A DNA stretch of 64,000 nt from JADCRZ01 sp965200945 (GTDB taxonomy: Bacteria; Bacteroidota; Bacteroidia; Chitinophagales; Chitinophagaceae): contig OZ241749.1 of NCBI GenBank assembly GCA_965200945.1, positions 2,418,001-2,482,000 on the forward strand. Reading direction: 5' to 3'. A program made the translations under genes and the position numbers. Below are positions 1 through 8,875 of the stretch, one piece after another. The notes below the pieces were generated by a model. The model was not told where the DNA came from, searched no databases, and was given only the letters and a program-made list of their open reading frames with translations. The stretch's first letter is position 1, and each line of letters opens with the position of its first letter.

Positions 1-319
1 TGCGCAGCCCGGGGATCTCGTCAGGACTGTCCTGCATGTCGGCATCCATGGTGATGACTACATCGCCGGAGGCGGCTTCGAAGCCTTCGTTGAGGGCGGC
101 TGATTTACCGTAGTTGCGCTGGAAGCGGATGCCGCGGATCAGCGGGTTGCGGGCATGCAGGCTTTCAATGACGTACCAGGAATTGTCGGTGCTGCCGTCA
201 TCGATGATGATGATTTCGTAAGAGTACTGATGACTTGCCATGACCCGTTCGATCCATGCACAAAGTTCGGGCAATGATTCTTCTTCGTTCAAAGAGGGGA
301 TGATGACAGACAAGTCCAT
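1..319 (-). CDS. Family 2 glycosyltransferase (partial, C-terminus outside window)
   Basis: The minus strand from an ATG at 317-319 reads as the N-terminus of a GT-A glycosyltransferase of family 2. It starts MDLSVIIPSLNEEESL, followed by IIIIDDGSTDNSW and then ITMDADMQDSPDEIP. The DDGSTD and DADMQD segments are the nucleotide-sugar and metal-binding motifs of the dolichyl-phosphate-mannose synthase-like branch, which usually moves a sugar onto a polyprenyl phosphate at the inner membrane. About 106 residues are visible and the rest runs off the left edge. It begins 8 bp after the DUF4199 gene, so it is the third gene of an operon with that gene and the dihydroorotase homologue. The family is clear; the sugar substrate cannot be told. 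Confidence 0.9.
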   Translation of the reverse strand, partial: MDLSVIIPSLNEEESLPELCAWIERVMASHQYSYEIIIIDDGSTDNSWYVIESLHARNPLIRGIRFQRNYGKSAALNEGFEAASGDVVITMDADMQDSPDEIPGLR

Positions 320-327
320 GCAGGTTC

Positions 328-846
328 TTATACTGGTTGATTAAATGGAGTGGCTGGATTTTTCTTTGCGATCGCAGCTCCCAGGAGAGAAGCGATCACA
401 CCGGTTAAGATGTTTACAAACAGGGTTCCGCCGATGACCGATATGTTGAAAAACTTTTCCGTCATTTTCACAGCGGCGTCTTTCTGCGTATCGGAGAGGC
501 TTGCCTGCTGATCCATCCTCAATGTTACCTGCTCCATGAACTTCACTTTATAGTCAGGAAAAATATAAAGCAACACGACCATAAAAAGCACCATCAGCAG
601 GGTCCAGATCACGGTAGACCTGAATCCGTAACCGAATAGTTGGCCGAAGGTGACGTTGTGACTGTTTGCATTGCTGTATTGAATGACGAAGAAAATGATG
701 AGTGCAATGGAGACCAGCGTAGGGATCCACGACATGGCACTTTGCTGATAGACCAGTCCGGTAAAATAATAGACCAGGAACAGGATCATGGACACCATAC
801 CCAGCACAGTACCCACCAGAAAATAAGACACAGGTTTCTTTTCCAT
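328..846 (-). CDS. DUF4199 family membrane protein
   Basis: A 172-aa protein with four predicted membrane segments: around residues 7-28, 40-57, 73-96 and 135-160. It begins MEKKPVSYFLVGT and ends in a short polar tail. This size and topology match the DUF4199 family, which is common in Bacteroidota and has no known activity. It sits 5 bp downstream of the dihydroorotase homologue and 8 bp upstream of the glycosyltransferase. The three genes therefore look co-transcribed, an arrangement I recall as common in this phylum. A role beside the polyprenyl-phosphate glycosyltransferase is an inference from position only. Confidence 0.8.
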   Translation of the reverse strand: MEKKPVSYFLVGTVLGMVSMILFLVYYFTGLVYQQSAMSWIPTLVSIALIIFFVIQYSNANSHNVTFGQLFGYGFRSTVIWTLLMVLFMVVLLYIFPDYKVKFMEQVTLRMDQQASLSDTQKDAAVKMTEKFFNISVIGGTLFVNILTGVIASLLGAAIAKKNPATPFNQPV

Positions 847-851
847 AATGC

Positions 852-2123
852 TTAGTCAGTTTGTTGATTTAAAAAAACGTTGTTTCGGTTGATGATGCCC
901 GTGATATTCCCTTGCATTTTCCTGCCAATCAGGGGAGAATTCACGGATTTTGAGCGGATGTTACCGCCGTATATAAATTCCGCATCCGGATTGAACAGGG
1001 TAATGAGGGCCGGCTGTTCTACTTCTATCCTGAAAGCGGGCAGGTTAAAGATACGGGCCGCGTGCACAGACAGCAGTTCCACAATGCGGGTTTCGCTCAG
1101 GCCGGGCAGAGCGGCTTTCAGGGCCGGGTAGCAAGTTTCGAGGCCGGTCATCCCGTTTTTTGCATATTCAAATTCCAGCACCTTGCTGTCGTAGTCCTGC
1201 GGCGAATGATGCGTGGCGATGCAGTCGATCAGGCCTTCTTCCACAGCCTGCCGGAGTGCGATCATGTCGGTGCGTGTGCGGAGCGGCGGGTTTACTTTCA
1301 GGTTGGCATCGTAGTCGGCCAGGTCTTCATCGCAGAAGAGCAGGTGGTACGGTGTTACCGAGCAGGTAACGGGCAGTCCGGCTGCCTTGGCAGCTTTGAT
1401 ATGAACAAGTGAACTGGCCGCACTGACCGCTGTAAAATGGATGCGCGACCCGGTGTACTCTACGAGTTTGATGTCTCTGGACACCAGCAGTTCTTCCGCC
1501 AGGGCGGGCTTGCCGGGCAGCCCGAGGAGGGTCGACATCACACCTTCGTGCATGAGGCCGTGCGGCACGAGGGTTTTGTCGTCGGGAACCTGTATAATGA
1601 CGCCGTTAAACGGTTTTATGTACTGAAGGGCTTTCAGGAGGATACCGGCAGATTGCACCGGGTGGGTGCCGTCGCTGAAGACGCGGGCGCCGCCGTTGTG
1701 CATGTCGTACATTTCGGCGAGTTCCTTGCCCTCGGTGCCTTTGGTGATGGCGCCCAGCGGAATGATGTTGACGGGGAGCGTCTGCGAGCGGCGGACGATC
1801 CATTCTACCTGTATCTTGTTGTCGATCGCAGGCTTTGTGTTGGGGATGGTCATCACAGTTACAAAACCGCCGGCGGCTGCCGCCCGGGAACCGGTTTCGA
1901 GGGTTTCCTTTTGTTCGTAGCCCGGGTCGCTGAAATCGGCGAAGGGGTCTATCCAGCCACAGGAAGCGTGAAGGCCTGGTTCGGCGATCACCGTATCGGC
2001 AGCTTCAGAAATGGAATCGGCGATCTGGCGGATCTGGCCGTTGTCAATGAAAATATCTTTTTTAGAAAGGTGGTGGGGGGAATTCGGGTCTATTATGACA
2101 GCCTGTTGTATTAGAACCTTCAT
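852..2123 (-). CDS. Dihydroorotase homologue, probably non-catalytic
   Basis: A 423-aa amidohydrolase-fold protein of the dihydroorotase family (pyrimidine synthesis, third step). The family signature is recognisable at residues 57-95 (DPGYEQKETLETG, then AAAGGF and PNTKP). The metal-binding HxH that normally precedes it is replaced: the segment reads WIDPFADFSDPGYE, where active enzymes have IDxHxHLxxPGxE. The usual late metal-aspartate motif, DHAPH, reads HHSPQ here. The protein is otherwise full length and intact. These losses match the inactive dihydroorotase paralogues known to act as structural partners of aspartate transcarbamoylase in some bacteria. A true catalytic dihydroorotase should then exist elsewhere in the genome. 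It is the first gene of the minus-strand trio. Confidence 0.85.
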   Translation of the reverse strand: MKVLIQQAVIIDPNSPHHLSKKDIFIDNGQIRQIADSISEAADTVIAEPGLHASCGWIDPFADFSDPGYEQKETLETGSRAAAAGGFVTVMTIPNTKPAIDNKIQVEWIVRRSQTLPVNIIPLGAITKGTEGKELAEMYDMHNGGARVFSDGTHPVQSAGILLKALQYIKPFNGVIIQVPDDKTLVPHGLMHEGVMSTLLGLPGKPALAEELLVSRDIKLVEYTGSRIHFTAVSAASSLVHIKAAKAAGLPVTCSVTPYHLLFCDEDLADYDANLKVNPPLRTRTDMIALRQAVEEGLIDCIATHHSPQDYDSKVLEFEYAKNGMTGLETCYPALKAALPGLSETRIVELLSVHAARIFNLPAFRIEVEQPALITLFNPDAEFIYGGNIRSKSVNSPLIGRKMQGNITGIINRNNVFLNQQTD

Positions 2124-2184
2124 GAGTGGATAGATGCGCGAAGGTAAGCGTGTTAGAAGAATTTTTAAAATTCAAATTTTCGCT

Positions 2185-2192
2185 TACTTTTA
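2185..2192 (+). promoter_or_regulatory. Candidate -7 element for tRNA-Pro
   Basis: TACTTTTA matches seven of eight positions of the Bacteroidota -7 consensus TAnnTTTG. It lies 18 bp before the tRNA, so a start a few bases upstream of the mature 5' end fits. A T-rich stretch lies about 20 bp further upstream where the -33 TTTG is expected. Assigned from motif and distance only. Confidence 0.4.
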
Positions 2193-2210
2193 CAGCCCTT
2201 TAGGGCAAAT

Positions 2211-2284
2211 CGGGGCGTAGCGCAGTCCGGTAGCGTACCAGGCTGGGGGTCTGGTGGTCGCTGGTTCGAATCCAGTCGCCCCGA
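2211..2284 (+). tRNA. tRNA-Pro (anticodon GGG)
   Basis: A 74-nt cloverleaf folds by eye. The acceptor stem CGGGGCG pairs with CGCCCCG. A D-arm follows, with GCGC and GGTAGC. The anticodon stem is CCAGG/TCTGG around loop CTGGGGG, and the T-arm is GCTGG-TTCGAAT-CCAGT. The anticodon GGG at 2245-2247 reads CCC/CCU proline codons. The discriminator base is A. No CCA is encoded; the next bases are CTA. It stands alone between the dihydroorotase-homologue operon (opposite strand) and the SusC/SusD pair. Confidence 0.95.
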
Positions 2285-2290
2285 CTAAAG

Positions 2291-2328
2291 AAAAAAAGCC
2301 TGTACATTTTGCATGTACAGGCTTTTTT
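2291..2328 (+). terminator. Rho-independent terminator after tRNA-Pro
   Basis: AAGCCTGTACAT pairs perfectly with ATGTACAGGCTT around a short loop, preceded by an A-run and followed by TTTTTTGTTTG. The A/T flanks allow it to work in both directions. It lies directly behind the tRNA. Confidence 0.85.
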
Positions 2329-2438
2329 GTTTGTACGATCAGGTAATTTTCCCGTACGCTTTTTAAAATAATGCATGCATCTGAAAGTCTCTTCCCGTTC
2401 TTGTAAGAAGACCTCATGCCAATCCGCTATCAGGAGAA

Positions 2439-2493
2439 CTCGAACCGCCGATAAACTGACACCGGGCTGGCGTCTATTTACCGGCGGTTCGAG
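2439..2493. repeat. 12-bp perfect inverted repeat, tRNA T-arm-like
   Basis: CTCGAACCGCCG at 2439-2450 is the exact reverse complement of CGGCGGTTCGAG at 2482-2493, with a 31-bp spacer. The complementarity continues imperfectly inward (ATAAA against TATTTA). The GGTTCGAG core looks like a tRNA T-loop, but no cloverleaf can be built around it. It lies between the tRNA and the 3' end of the SusD-like gene. It lacks a T-run on either strand, so it is not an ordinary terminator. Confidence 0.6.
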
Positions 2494-2523
2494 TCACTAT
2501 CATCCCCTTGTCAACGGTTTGGT

Positions 2524-4587
2524 CTAGTACCCATTCGTTCCGAAGTCACCTGCATTGTTGATCTGGTTCAGGAAGATGAACGGGATCGGGCGCTTGTAAT
2601 GTTTGGCCGGGATGAAATTGGTGAAAGCGGTCCTGTTGTAAGTCTGCAACCTGGTTTCGAAGGCCTTGTTGCGTTTCAGGAGCGCCCAGCGGCTGAACTC
2701 ACCGCACAGCTCGCGGGCATATTCATCATACACATCGTTCATGGTGGCTACCCCCAGCTGCATGCCGGTAGATCCATTGAAATCGGCCGGGTTGCGGCAG
2801 GCGCGCTTGCGCAGCTGGTTCAGGTAATTGGCCGCCGCCGCCCCGTCGCCGCCTACATGCAGCGTGGCTTCGGCAGCCAGCAGATACACTTCGGCCGTAC
2901 GCATGATCATGATGTTACCCAGCTTCTGCTGAAAATTGGCGCCCAGCCATCCACCGTCGAAATTGCTGTTGAACTTCGACATGGCGGGGAACAGGTTGGC
3001 GATGCTCGTGGGTGTCAATCCATTGTTGGAAGTAACAGCTTTATAGGTGCTGCCGGTAGGATCGGAAGCCATATCGAACAGGTCATCGATGTTCACCGTA
3101 ACGTACCTGCGGGCTTTCTTGTCAGCAGCGCTCAGCGGATCCTTGCTCAGATAGGCAAAGAAGCGGTCTTCGTCGGCGGCCAGCGGGTAGGGATGCTCGT
3201 TGGCATTGGCTATAGTGGTCAGCGCAGCGGCAGAGCCTGTATACACCCCCTTATTCCAGATCTGCGGAATATACTGCCAGGTCGCATTCTGGGAGGCATT
3301 TCTGGCGTTTACATCCACATACGGATAGATCTTCTCTCCCACATGGGAAGGATCAATGCCATATTTTGTACACATAGCGGCAGTGAGCGTAACCGTTGCA
3401 GCCGCATAAGTTACATTGGCCGGCGCAGGTGCGCCCGAGCCCAGACTTGCAATGGCCTGTACGCCCGAATAGTTGGTGAAAGCGGTCACAAAGCTTTCCT
3501 CCCACCGTTTATCGTATTTCGCGTTGAAGCAATTGATCAGGTACTTGGTTGGCGCGATAAACTGCTGGTTCAACCGTCCGTAATAAGCATTCGACGTATT
3601 TGAGTTCACACTCCGTTTGAACACGTCTGCGGTGCCGAAGGCATCATCCAGCTTGGGATAATAATGCAGATACAGGTTGGGTTTTGTGTTGCCCGTTGCG
3701 TAATCATAGGAAGGGCTGTACGGATTCAGGCCATAAGCGGTGAACAACGCTTCCGCATTGGTTCTGTTGTTGGCAGAGGCGAACACTTTTGAAAAATCAT
3801 CGTATAGCACCGCACCGTACACCCCCAGGTTGTTGAGCAAACTGTCTGAAACTTCTTTCGAACGCAACCAGTACGATTTGCTGCCCTCACTCAAACCTTC
3901 TCCCCCGCCCTGCGCATATACACGCGCAAGCAGGCCAAACGCAGCTTTCTTGGTTACCCGTTGCGGATTGTTCTCATACGGCGTCACCGGCAGATTCTGA
4001 AAAGCAGATCTCAGGTCCGATATGACCTGCGTGTAGATTTCAGGAATGCTGTTGCGGGTCGGACTTAAATTTTTTGAAGGATCGTCGACGAGGATCAGCG
4101 GAACTTCGCCGAACTGGGCCACCAGCACGGAATAATAGTAAGCCCTGAGCAGCTGCGCTTCGGCCACCAGGACCTTGACATCAGCCGCGTTGCCGTTCGT
4201 TAACTGGCTGGAGAGCTGAATGGTTTTGTTGCAATCCTTGATCGAACCCCAGGCAAAATCCCAGACGTTTCTGACAAGTCCCGAACTCGTTGTGAACTCT
4301 TCATAGGCCATCACATCCTTGTACTGGTTGTGATTCGCGTACGGGAATGTCCACAGATCGGTTCCCACTTCCGATACAATTCCGTAAGGCATCCCGATCA
4401 GGGAGCCCCAAAGGCCGGTGTAGCAGTTGGATTGAAAAGCTTTCCAACCGTCAAAATTTCTCAATACGGCTTCTTCCGATACCGAGGTCGGGTTATACTC
4501 GTTCAAACGGCACGATGATACGCACAGGGTGATCATCAGACCCACACCGCATTTAAACCAGAGCCGCTTTATAATGTTCGCTTTCAT
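2524..4587 (-). CDS. SusD/RagB-family nutrient-binding outer-membrane lipoprotein
   Basis: A 687-aa lipoprotein. The N-terminus has a basic start, a hydrophobic stretch and the lipobox CVSSC with Cys26 as lipidation site. The mature part is rich in Trp and Tyr and shows SusD features: early helical repeats (AEAQLLRAYYYSVLVAQFGEVPLI) and a C-terminal RTAEVYLLAAEA helix followed by LNQLRKRA. SusD-like proteins cap a SusC transporter and bind the glycan or peptide to be imported. The SusC partner lies 99 bp upstream on the same strand, so the pair forms one operon. The substrate cannot be read from the sequence, and no degradative enzyme lies immediately beside the pair. Confidence 0.93.
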   Translation of the reverse strand: MKANIIKRLWFKCGVGLMITLCVSSCRLNEYNPTSVSEEAVLRNFDGWKAFQSNCYTGLWGSLIGMPYGIVSEVGTDLWTFPYANHNQYKDVMAYEEFTTSSGLVRNVWDFAWGSIKDCNKTIQLSSQLTNGNAADVKVLVAEAQLLRAYYYSVLVAQFGEVPLILVDDPSKNLSPTRNSIPEIYTQVISDLRSAFQNLPVTPYENNPQRVTKKAAFGLLARVYAQGGGEGLSEGSKSYWLRSKEVSDSLLNNLGVYGAVLYDDFSKVFASANNRTNAEALFTAYGLNPYSPSYDYATGNTKPNLYLHYYPKLDDAFGTADVFKRSVNSNTSNAYYGRLNQQFIAPTKYLINCFNAKYDKRWEESFVTAFTNYSGVQAIASLGSGAPAPANVTYAAATVTLTAAMCTKYGIDPSHVGEKIYPYVDVNARNASQNATWQYIPQIWNKGVYTGSAAALTTIANANEHPYPLAADEDRFFAYLSKDPLSAADKKARRYVTVNIDDLFDMASDPTGSTYKAVTSNNGLTPTSIANLFPAMSKFNSNFDGGWLGANFQQKLGNIMIMRTAEVYLLAAEATLHVGGDGAAAANYLNQLRKRACRNPADFNGSTGMQLGVATMNDVYDEYARELCGEFSRWALLKRNKAFETRLQTYNRTAFTNFIPAKHYKRPIPFIFLNQINNAGDFGTNGY

Positions 4588-4686
4588 GTGTATGCTTTTA
4601 TCTAAATCAACAACTTCCGTCAGGCCGGATCGCCCTCTTCAGCGGGCACTTTCCCGGCCGGGTTCAGCCCGTTGTTCTCCTCATTT

Positions 4687-7600
4687 TTAAAATGTCAAAT
4701 TGAGACCGATCACAGCCTGTTTGGTCAACGGATAACCTATCTCACCGTTCATTTCAGGGTCATACTGTTTTATCAGGTGGCTTTTGGCGAGGACCACCGG
4801 GTTGGTGATGGTGCCATAAAAACGCAATTTCTGAAACGACATCTTCTTCAGTAAACTGGGCGGTAAGGTATAGCTCAGCGTCACATTCTTGATCTTGAAG
4901 AAAGAACCGTCCACATACGACAGGCCTGAAAAACCGGTGATGGTTGAACTGGAGTACTGGTAGTTCATGGCAGGGAAATCGTTCGACGGGTTCGTCGGCG
5001 TCCAGTAGTTGAAATACTTTGGAATGGTTCTCGACGGACTTGCATTGGTTGCAAAGCCGTTCGGCTGGTACCATCCGAGCATGTTGTAGTTGATCATCTG
5101 TCCCCACCTGATATAAGCGTATACCGACAGGTCGAAGTTCTTGTACCGGAATCCGTTCTGGAAGCCAAGCGACCAGTTGGGATTGTTATGCCCCAGGATC
5201 TCATAATCATTGGCGCTGTAGTTATATTTCGCGGATGCGGCCGTGAGCCCCGGGTTGTATTTGATGGCATCGGCAAGGTTGTTATAATAGTAGGTCTTTG
5301 TGCCGTTTACATCTTTCACATACAAACCCTGGCCGAGTTTGGTCATTCCCGGAACATCTATCTTCAGATCGCCCGCATGTTTTCCAAACACGGCAGCGTC
5401 TGCTTCTTCGCCGATCTGCCACACACCGTCTACCTTGAAGTTGCGGAAGGAATTCACGGGCTGACCGATCTTCAGCGTATACACGCCATTCGTGATGTTA
5501 TCTGCAGTACCTCCGGTTAAACGAACGATCTGCTCTCTGTTGTTGGCAAAAGCAAAGGAGGAGTTCCATTCAAAGTTCTTGGTAACGATGTTGCGCGTGT
5601 TCAGCGAAAGTTCTATGCCCCTGTTCCTGGTCGCACATACATTCAGGTTGGTCTGGTACTGCGTGCCGGGTCTGTAGGTGCCGTATATGATCGGAGAAGT
5701 AACGCTGTAGATTACGCCATCGGTATTCGTGATATAATAGTCCAGAGACAGATCGATGCGGTTCTTCAAAAGGGTGGCATCCAGACCGAGGTTTGTGTTC
5801 TTCGATTTTTCCCAGCCCAGATCCGGGTTTGTGATAAACTGCGAATTGCGATAAATCGGCTGCACCAGTCCACCGAGTGACATGTTGGTACTTTCCACGA
5901 TGGAGACCGAGCTGTACGGATCGATCTTGGCGGAGCCTGTGATGCCCCAGCCCACGCGAAGCTTCAGGTTGTCGAGCCAGCCCTTGGTGCCATCCATGAA
6001 GTTCTCGTCGGAGATCCTCCAGCCTGCGGAAGCTGCGGGGAAATTATCCCAGCGGTTCGTTACATACAGTACCGAAGCCCCGTCGCGGCGCATGGAAGCG
6101 GAGAAAAGATATTTCCCCATGTAAGAATAGTTGATACGGCCCAGCAACCCAAACGTCTTCGACATGTTGTACGACGAGGTCGCGGTCGTATTCACGTCTC
6201 CGGTAAACTTGTACCATTTGAAATTGTTCGACAGGATGTTGCTTTGGTTCATTGTGGTATTGGTGTTCTGGTTGTAATACCATGAACTCACCCCGGTGAA
6301 GGTAAAATCATGGTGCTTCGCCACAGTGAACCGGTACGTCAGCACGTTTTCCCATTGGTAGCCCTGGTAACGGTTCTGTACTACCGAAGCCTTTGCAATG
6401 CCGGCATTCGTATAGGTATAGCTCACAGACCCTATGCCATCGAACCGGTACGTATCGGAGAAATTCAACTGCGCACCTGCACGCGACAAAAAAGTTAAAC
6501 CTGCAATAGGCCTGATCTCCACGTAGGGATTTACAAAAAGCTTCAGGTTGTTGTCTACATTGCCGTACACGCCGGGCTGGTAGTCGAGCAGAAGATTGTA
6601 TACGTTGTTCCCCAGATCCGGATTCAGGGTGCCATCGTCTTTGTAAGGTTTCACCAGCGGATCGGTCACCAGCGCATTTTCCAGCTTGTCCTGCGCCTTG
6701 TCACGGTTCACATACGAGGTCTGCAGGTTGCTTCCGATGGTGATCCACTTTTTCACGGTATGGTCTACCCGCATGCTGGTGGTAAAAAGCTTGTAATTAT
6801 CTCCCCTGTACTGCCCTTTTTCGTCGGTGTAGTTGAAGGAGATGTAACCCTTCGTTTTTTCATTGCCCCCCGAGATGCCGAGGCTATAGTTCTGCGTGGC
6901 AGCATCTTTCCGCAGGAATTCATCCGCCCAGTTTACAAACGTGCCCTTCTTAAAGGTTGCATAGCGGTTAGCTCCGAAGATGGCTTCATCATCTGAAGGC
7001 GATTGCCAGAGAGCCCCGGTCGTGGTCCACTTGTTGGCCGTAGCATCGTACACGTATTTGTAGGCATCCCGTTTGGTTTGCAGATAATCATCCCCGGTAC
7101 GCATCTTTGGCGTGATCGACAAGCCGTTGTAACCATAGTACGTGTTGAAATCGATGCTGAGCTTTCCGGCTTTGCCGCTTTTTGTGGTGATGATGATCAC
7201 CCCGTTCGATCCGGCGGAACCGTACACAGCCGTGGAAGAGGCATCCTTCAGTACTTCGATAGATTCAATATCGTACGGGTTCAGGGTTGAATAATCTCCG
7301 GGCAGGCCATTGATGATGAAGAGCGGGGTGCCGCTGGCAGTGAATGACCTGGTACCGCGCAATTGCATGGTAAGCGGCGCGCCGGGCTGACCCGACGTAC
7401 GGGTGATGTCGAGACCGGCCACTCTTCCCTGCAGCGATTCCATGGGGTTGGGGCCGGGACGGGCAGTGATCTCATCTGCCTTTACCGACACCACAGCGCC
7501 GGTAAGATCGCGTCTTTTGGTGGTACCGTACCCGATCACCACCACCTCGTTGAGCGAACGGTCGATCACGTCGAGCTTTACGTTCATCGCATCTCCCTGA

Positions 7601-7968
7601 TCTCCTACTTTCACCTCTATTTCAAGATAGCCCACCGAACTGACCACCAGTACATTGCCTTTGACGGCGTTGATGGTGAAAGTTCCGTCCTGAGCGGTGA
7701 CAACCGAGTTCCGGGTGCCCTTCAAGGTCACGGTTGCACCGGCGAGCGGTTCATTTTTCACATTGGTAATGGTTCCCTTCACCGGAAATGGCGCCGGTGC
7801 GGGGGCATTTCCGGTGAAGGGTTCTTTTGCTGCTGCACCCAGGGAGCCTGTCAGCACGAAGGCAGCCAACAGGTTCGCAATCAGCAGTGTTCTCTTGATG
7901 CCTGGCGCCAAAAGCCGCCGGTGGCGCGTCTGGCCCTTCACATGGGCACTCGATCTGATAAAATCCAT
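4687..7968 (-). CDS. SusC/RagA-family TonB-linked outer-membrane transporter
   Basis: A 1093-aa TonB-dependent transporter. Order: a long basic N-terminus and hydrophobic signal segment (residues about 20-48); a carboxypeptidase-regulatory-like beta domain (about 62-140, VKGTITNVKNEPLAGATV); the SusC linker LNEVVVIGYGTTKRRDLTGAV; a plug domain containing RGTRSF and SIEVLKDASSTAVYGS; and a long beta-barrel ending in a terminal phenylalanine (IGLNLTF). It imports substrate captured by the SusD lipoprotein encoded just downstream. The signal peptide is preceded by about 20 extra residues, so a slightly later start is possible. No ECF sigma/anti-sigma pair is adjacent; control may act through the long upstream noncoding region. 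Confidence 0.95.
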   Translation of the reverse strand: MDFIRSSAHVKGQTRHRRLLAPGIKRTLLIANLLAAFVLTGSLGAAAKEPFTGNAPAPAPFPVKGTITNVKNEPLAGATVTLKGTRNSVVTAQDGTFTINAVKGNVLVVSSVGYLEIEVKVGDQGDAMNVKLDVIDRSLNEVVVIGYGTTKRRDLTGAVVSVKADEITARPGPNPMESLQGRVAGLDITRTSGQPGAPLTMQLRGTRSFTASGTPLFIINGLPGDYSTLNPYDIESIEVLKDASSTAVYGSAGSNGVIIITTKSGKAGKLSIDFNTYYGYNGLSITPKMRTGDDYLQTKRDAYKYVYDATANKWTTTGALWQSPSDDEAIFGANRYATFKKGTFVNWADEFLRKDAATQNYSLGISGGNEKTKGYISFNYTDEKGQYRGDNYKLFTTSMRVDHTVKKWITIGSNLQTSYVNRDKAQDKLENALVTDPLVKPYKDDGTLNPDLGNNVYNLLLDYQPGVYGNVDNNLKLFVNPYVEIRPIAGLTFLSRAGAQLNFSDTYRFDGIGSVSYTYTNAGIAKASVVQNRYQGYQWENVLTYRFTVAKHHDFTFTGVSSWYYNQNTNTTMNQSNILSNNFKWYKFTGDVNTTATSSYNMSKTFGLLGRINYSYMGKYLFSASMRRDGASVLYVTNRWDNFPAASAGWRISDENFMDGTKGWLDNLKLRVGWGITGSAKIDPYSSVSIVESTNMSLGGLVQPIYRNSQFITNPDLGWEKSKNTNLGLDATLLKNRIDLSLDYYITNTDGVIYSVTSPIIYGTYRPGTQYQTNLNVCATRNRGIELSLNTRNIVTKNFEWNSSFAFANNREQIVRLTGGTADNITNGVYTLKIGQPVNSFRNFKVDGVWQIGEEADAAVFGKHAGDLKIDVPGMTKLGQGLYVKDVNGTKTYYYNNLADAIKYNPGLTAASAKYNYSANDYEILGHNNPNWSLGFQNGFRYKNFDLSVYAYIRWGQMINYNMLGWYQPNGFATNASPSRTIPKYFNYWTPTNPSNDFPAMNYQYSSSTITGFSGLSYVDGSFFKIKNVTLSYTLPPSLLKKMSFQKLRFYGTITNPVVLAKSHLIKQYDPEMNGEIGYPLTKQAVIGLNLTF

Positions 7969-8875
7969 GACTTTATTTAGTTGGTTGATCCTTTGTAAAT
8001 TGAAAGAGACTGATCGTTTAAATCTGACTTGGAGACCGAAATGGTCACCCTGCCGTAGCGGCCCGGGTGCGTTCCGGAAAAGGCGCCTGCATTAGGTATG
8101 GATGTGCATTTGCTGGATTTTTGGGGTGAAGAGTGAATTCATGAATCTGCTTTTGTTTGGAAGCGGTGTTCGATCAGGATGCTGGCTTTGGATCAGGCTG
8201 GAAAAAATTTTAAAACCGGATGTATGCTGATTATAACGCCTCGGCTGCAGAACCCGGAATCACATAGGCCGTTGATCCGGCTTATGCCAGGCGGGAAGGC
8301 CCGGTGATCCTGAATTTCCGGTGCGGACCATATTTTTTCCCTGCGCTCTCAACATACCGGCGCATGGCTGCTGTTTCGTAGTAAACATGATTGAAAGGGC
8401 CGGCAGGGGAAGTAAGCATTCCTGCGGCTGTAAACGGACGAATGTTCGAAGTTTTTTGTGAAGCTGTTCTCATACACCTGGCTTAAGCAATCTTAACACG
8501 ATAAATTTATACAAAAAATAACAAACGAAAGCTAAATGTATAAAAAAAATAATAATCGAAAGGAATAAATAAATTTTCTAAACGCAAAAACCAATAAAAA
8601 ATTAATTTATAGTCTTCTATGAAAAAGCGTCCGCCTCTTCCAGGCCTGTTTTCCGGTTAACATCTCCGGGAGAGGAGCAGAACCCTGATAAAGCTGCATT
8701 CCCATAAAATAAAAGTGGTTCCAGAAACCCATCCATTGGAAACCCGGTTCCAGGGCGTTCTGGCGCACCATCAGGGAAAGGGTACCGTACTGTTTTCAGA
8801 TGCCCCTGGAAGCAGCAGGGGAAAGAACGGGGGAAATCCTATCTTGTCCGCTAAATTACTTGACACCTTACCGGC
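7969..8875. other. Noncoding leader between susC-like and GT39-like genes
   Basis: About 900 bp without a convincing gene. A 63-codon open frame on the minus strand (8282-8473) has no recognisable domain and is probably chance. The stretch 8485-8620 is very AT-rich compared with the rest of the window and probably holds divergent promoters for the SusC/SusD operon and for the glycosyltransferase. I found no exact TAnnTTTG element there. The distance from this AT-rich block to the SusC start (over 500 bp) would leave a long 5' leader. Confidence 0.5.

Noticed and set aside
2437..2500. Second tRNA gene suggested by the GGTTCGAGTC core
   Set aside because: No acceptor, D or anticodon stems can be formed around it.
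8282..8473. 63-codon frame in the leader of the susC-like gene
   Set aside because: No recognisable feature or neighbour support; kept only as part of the gap description.
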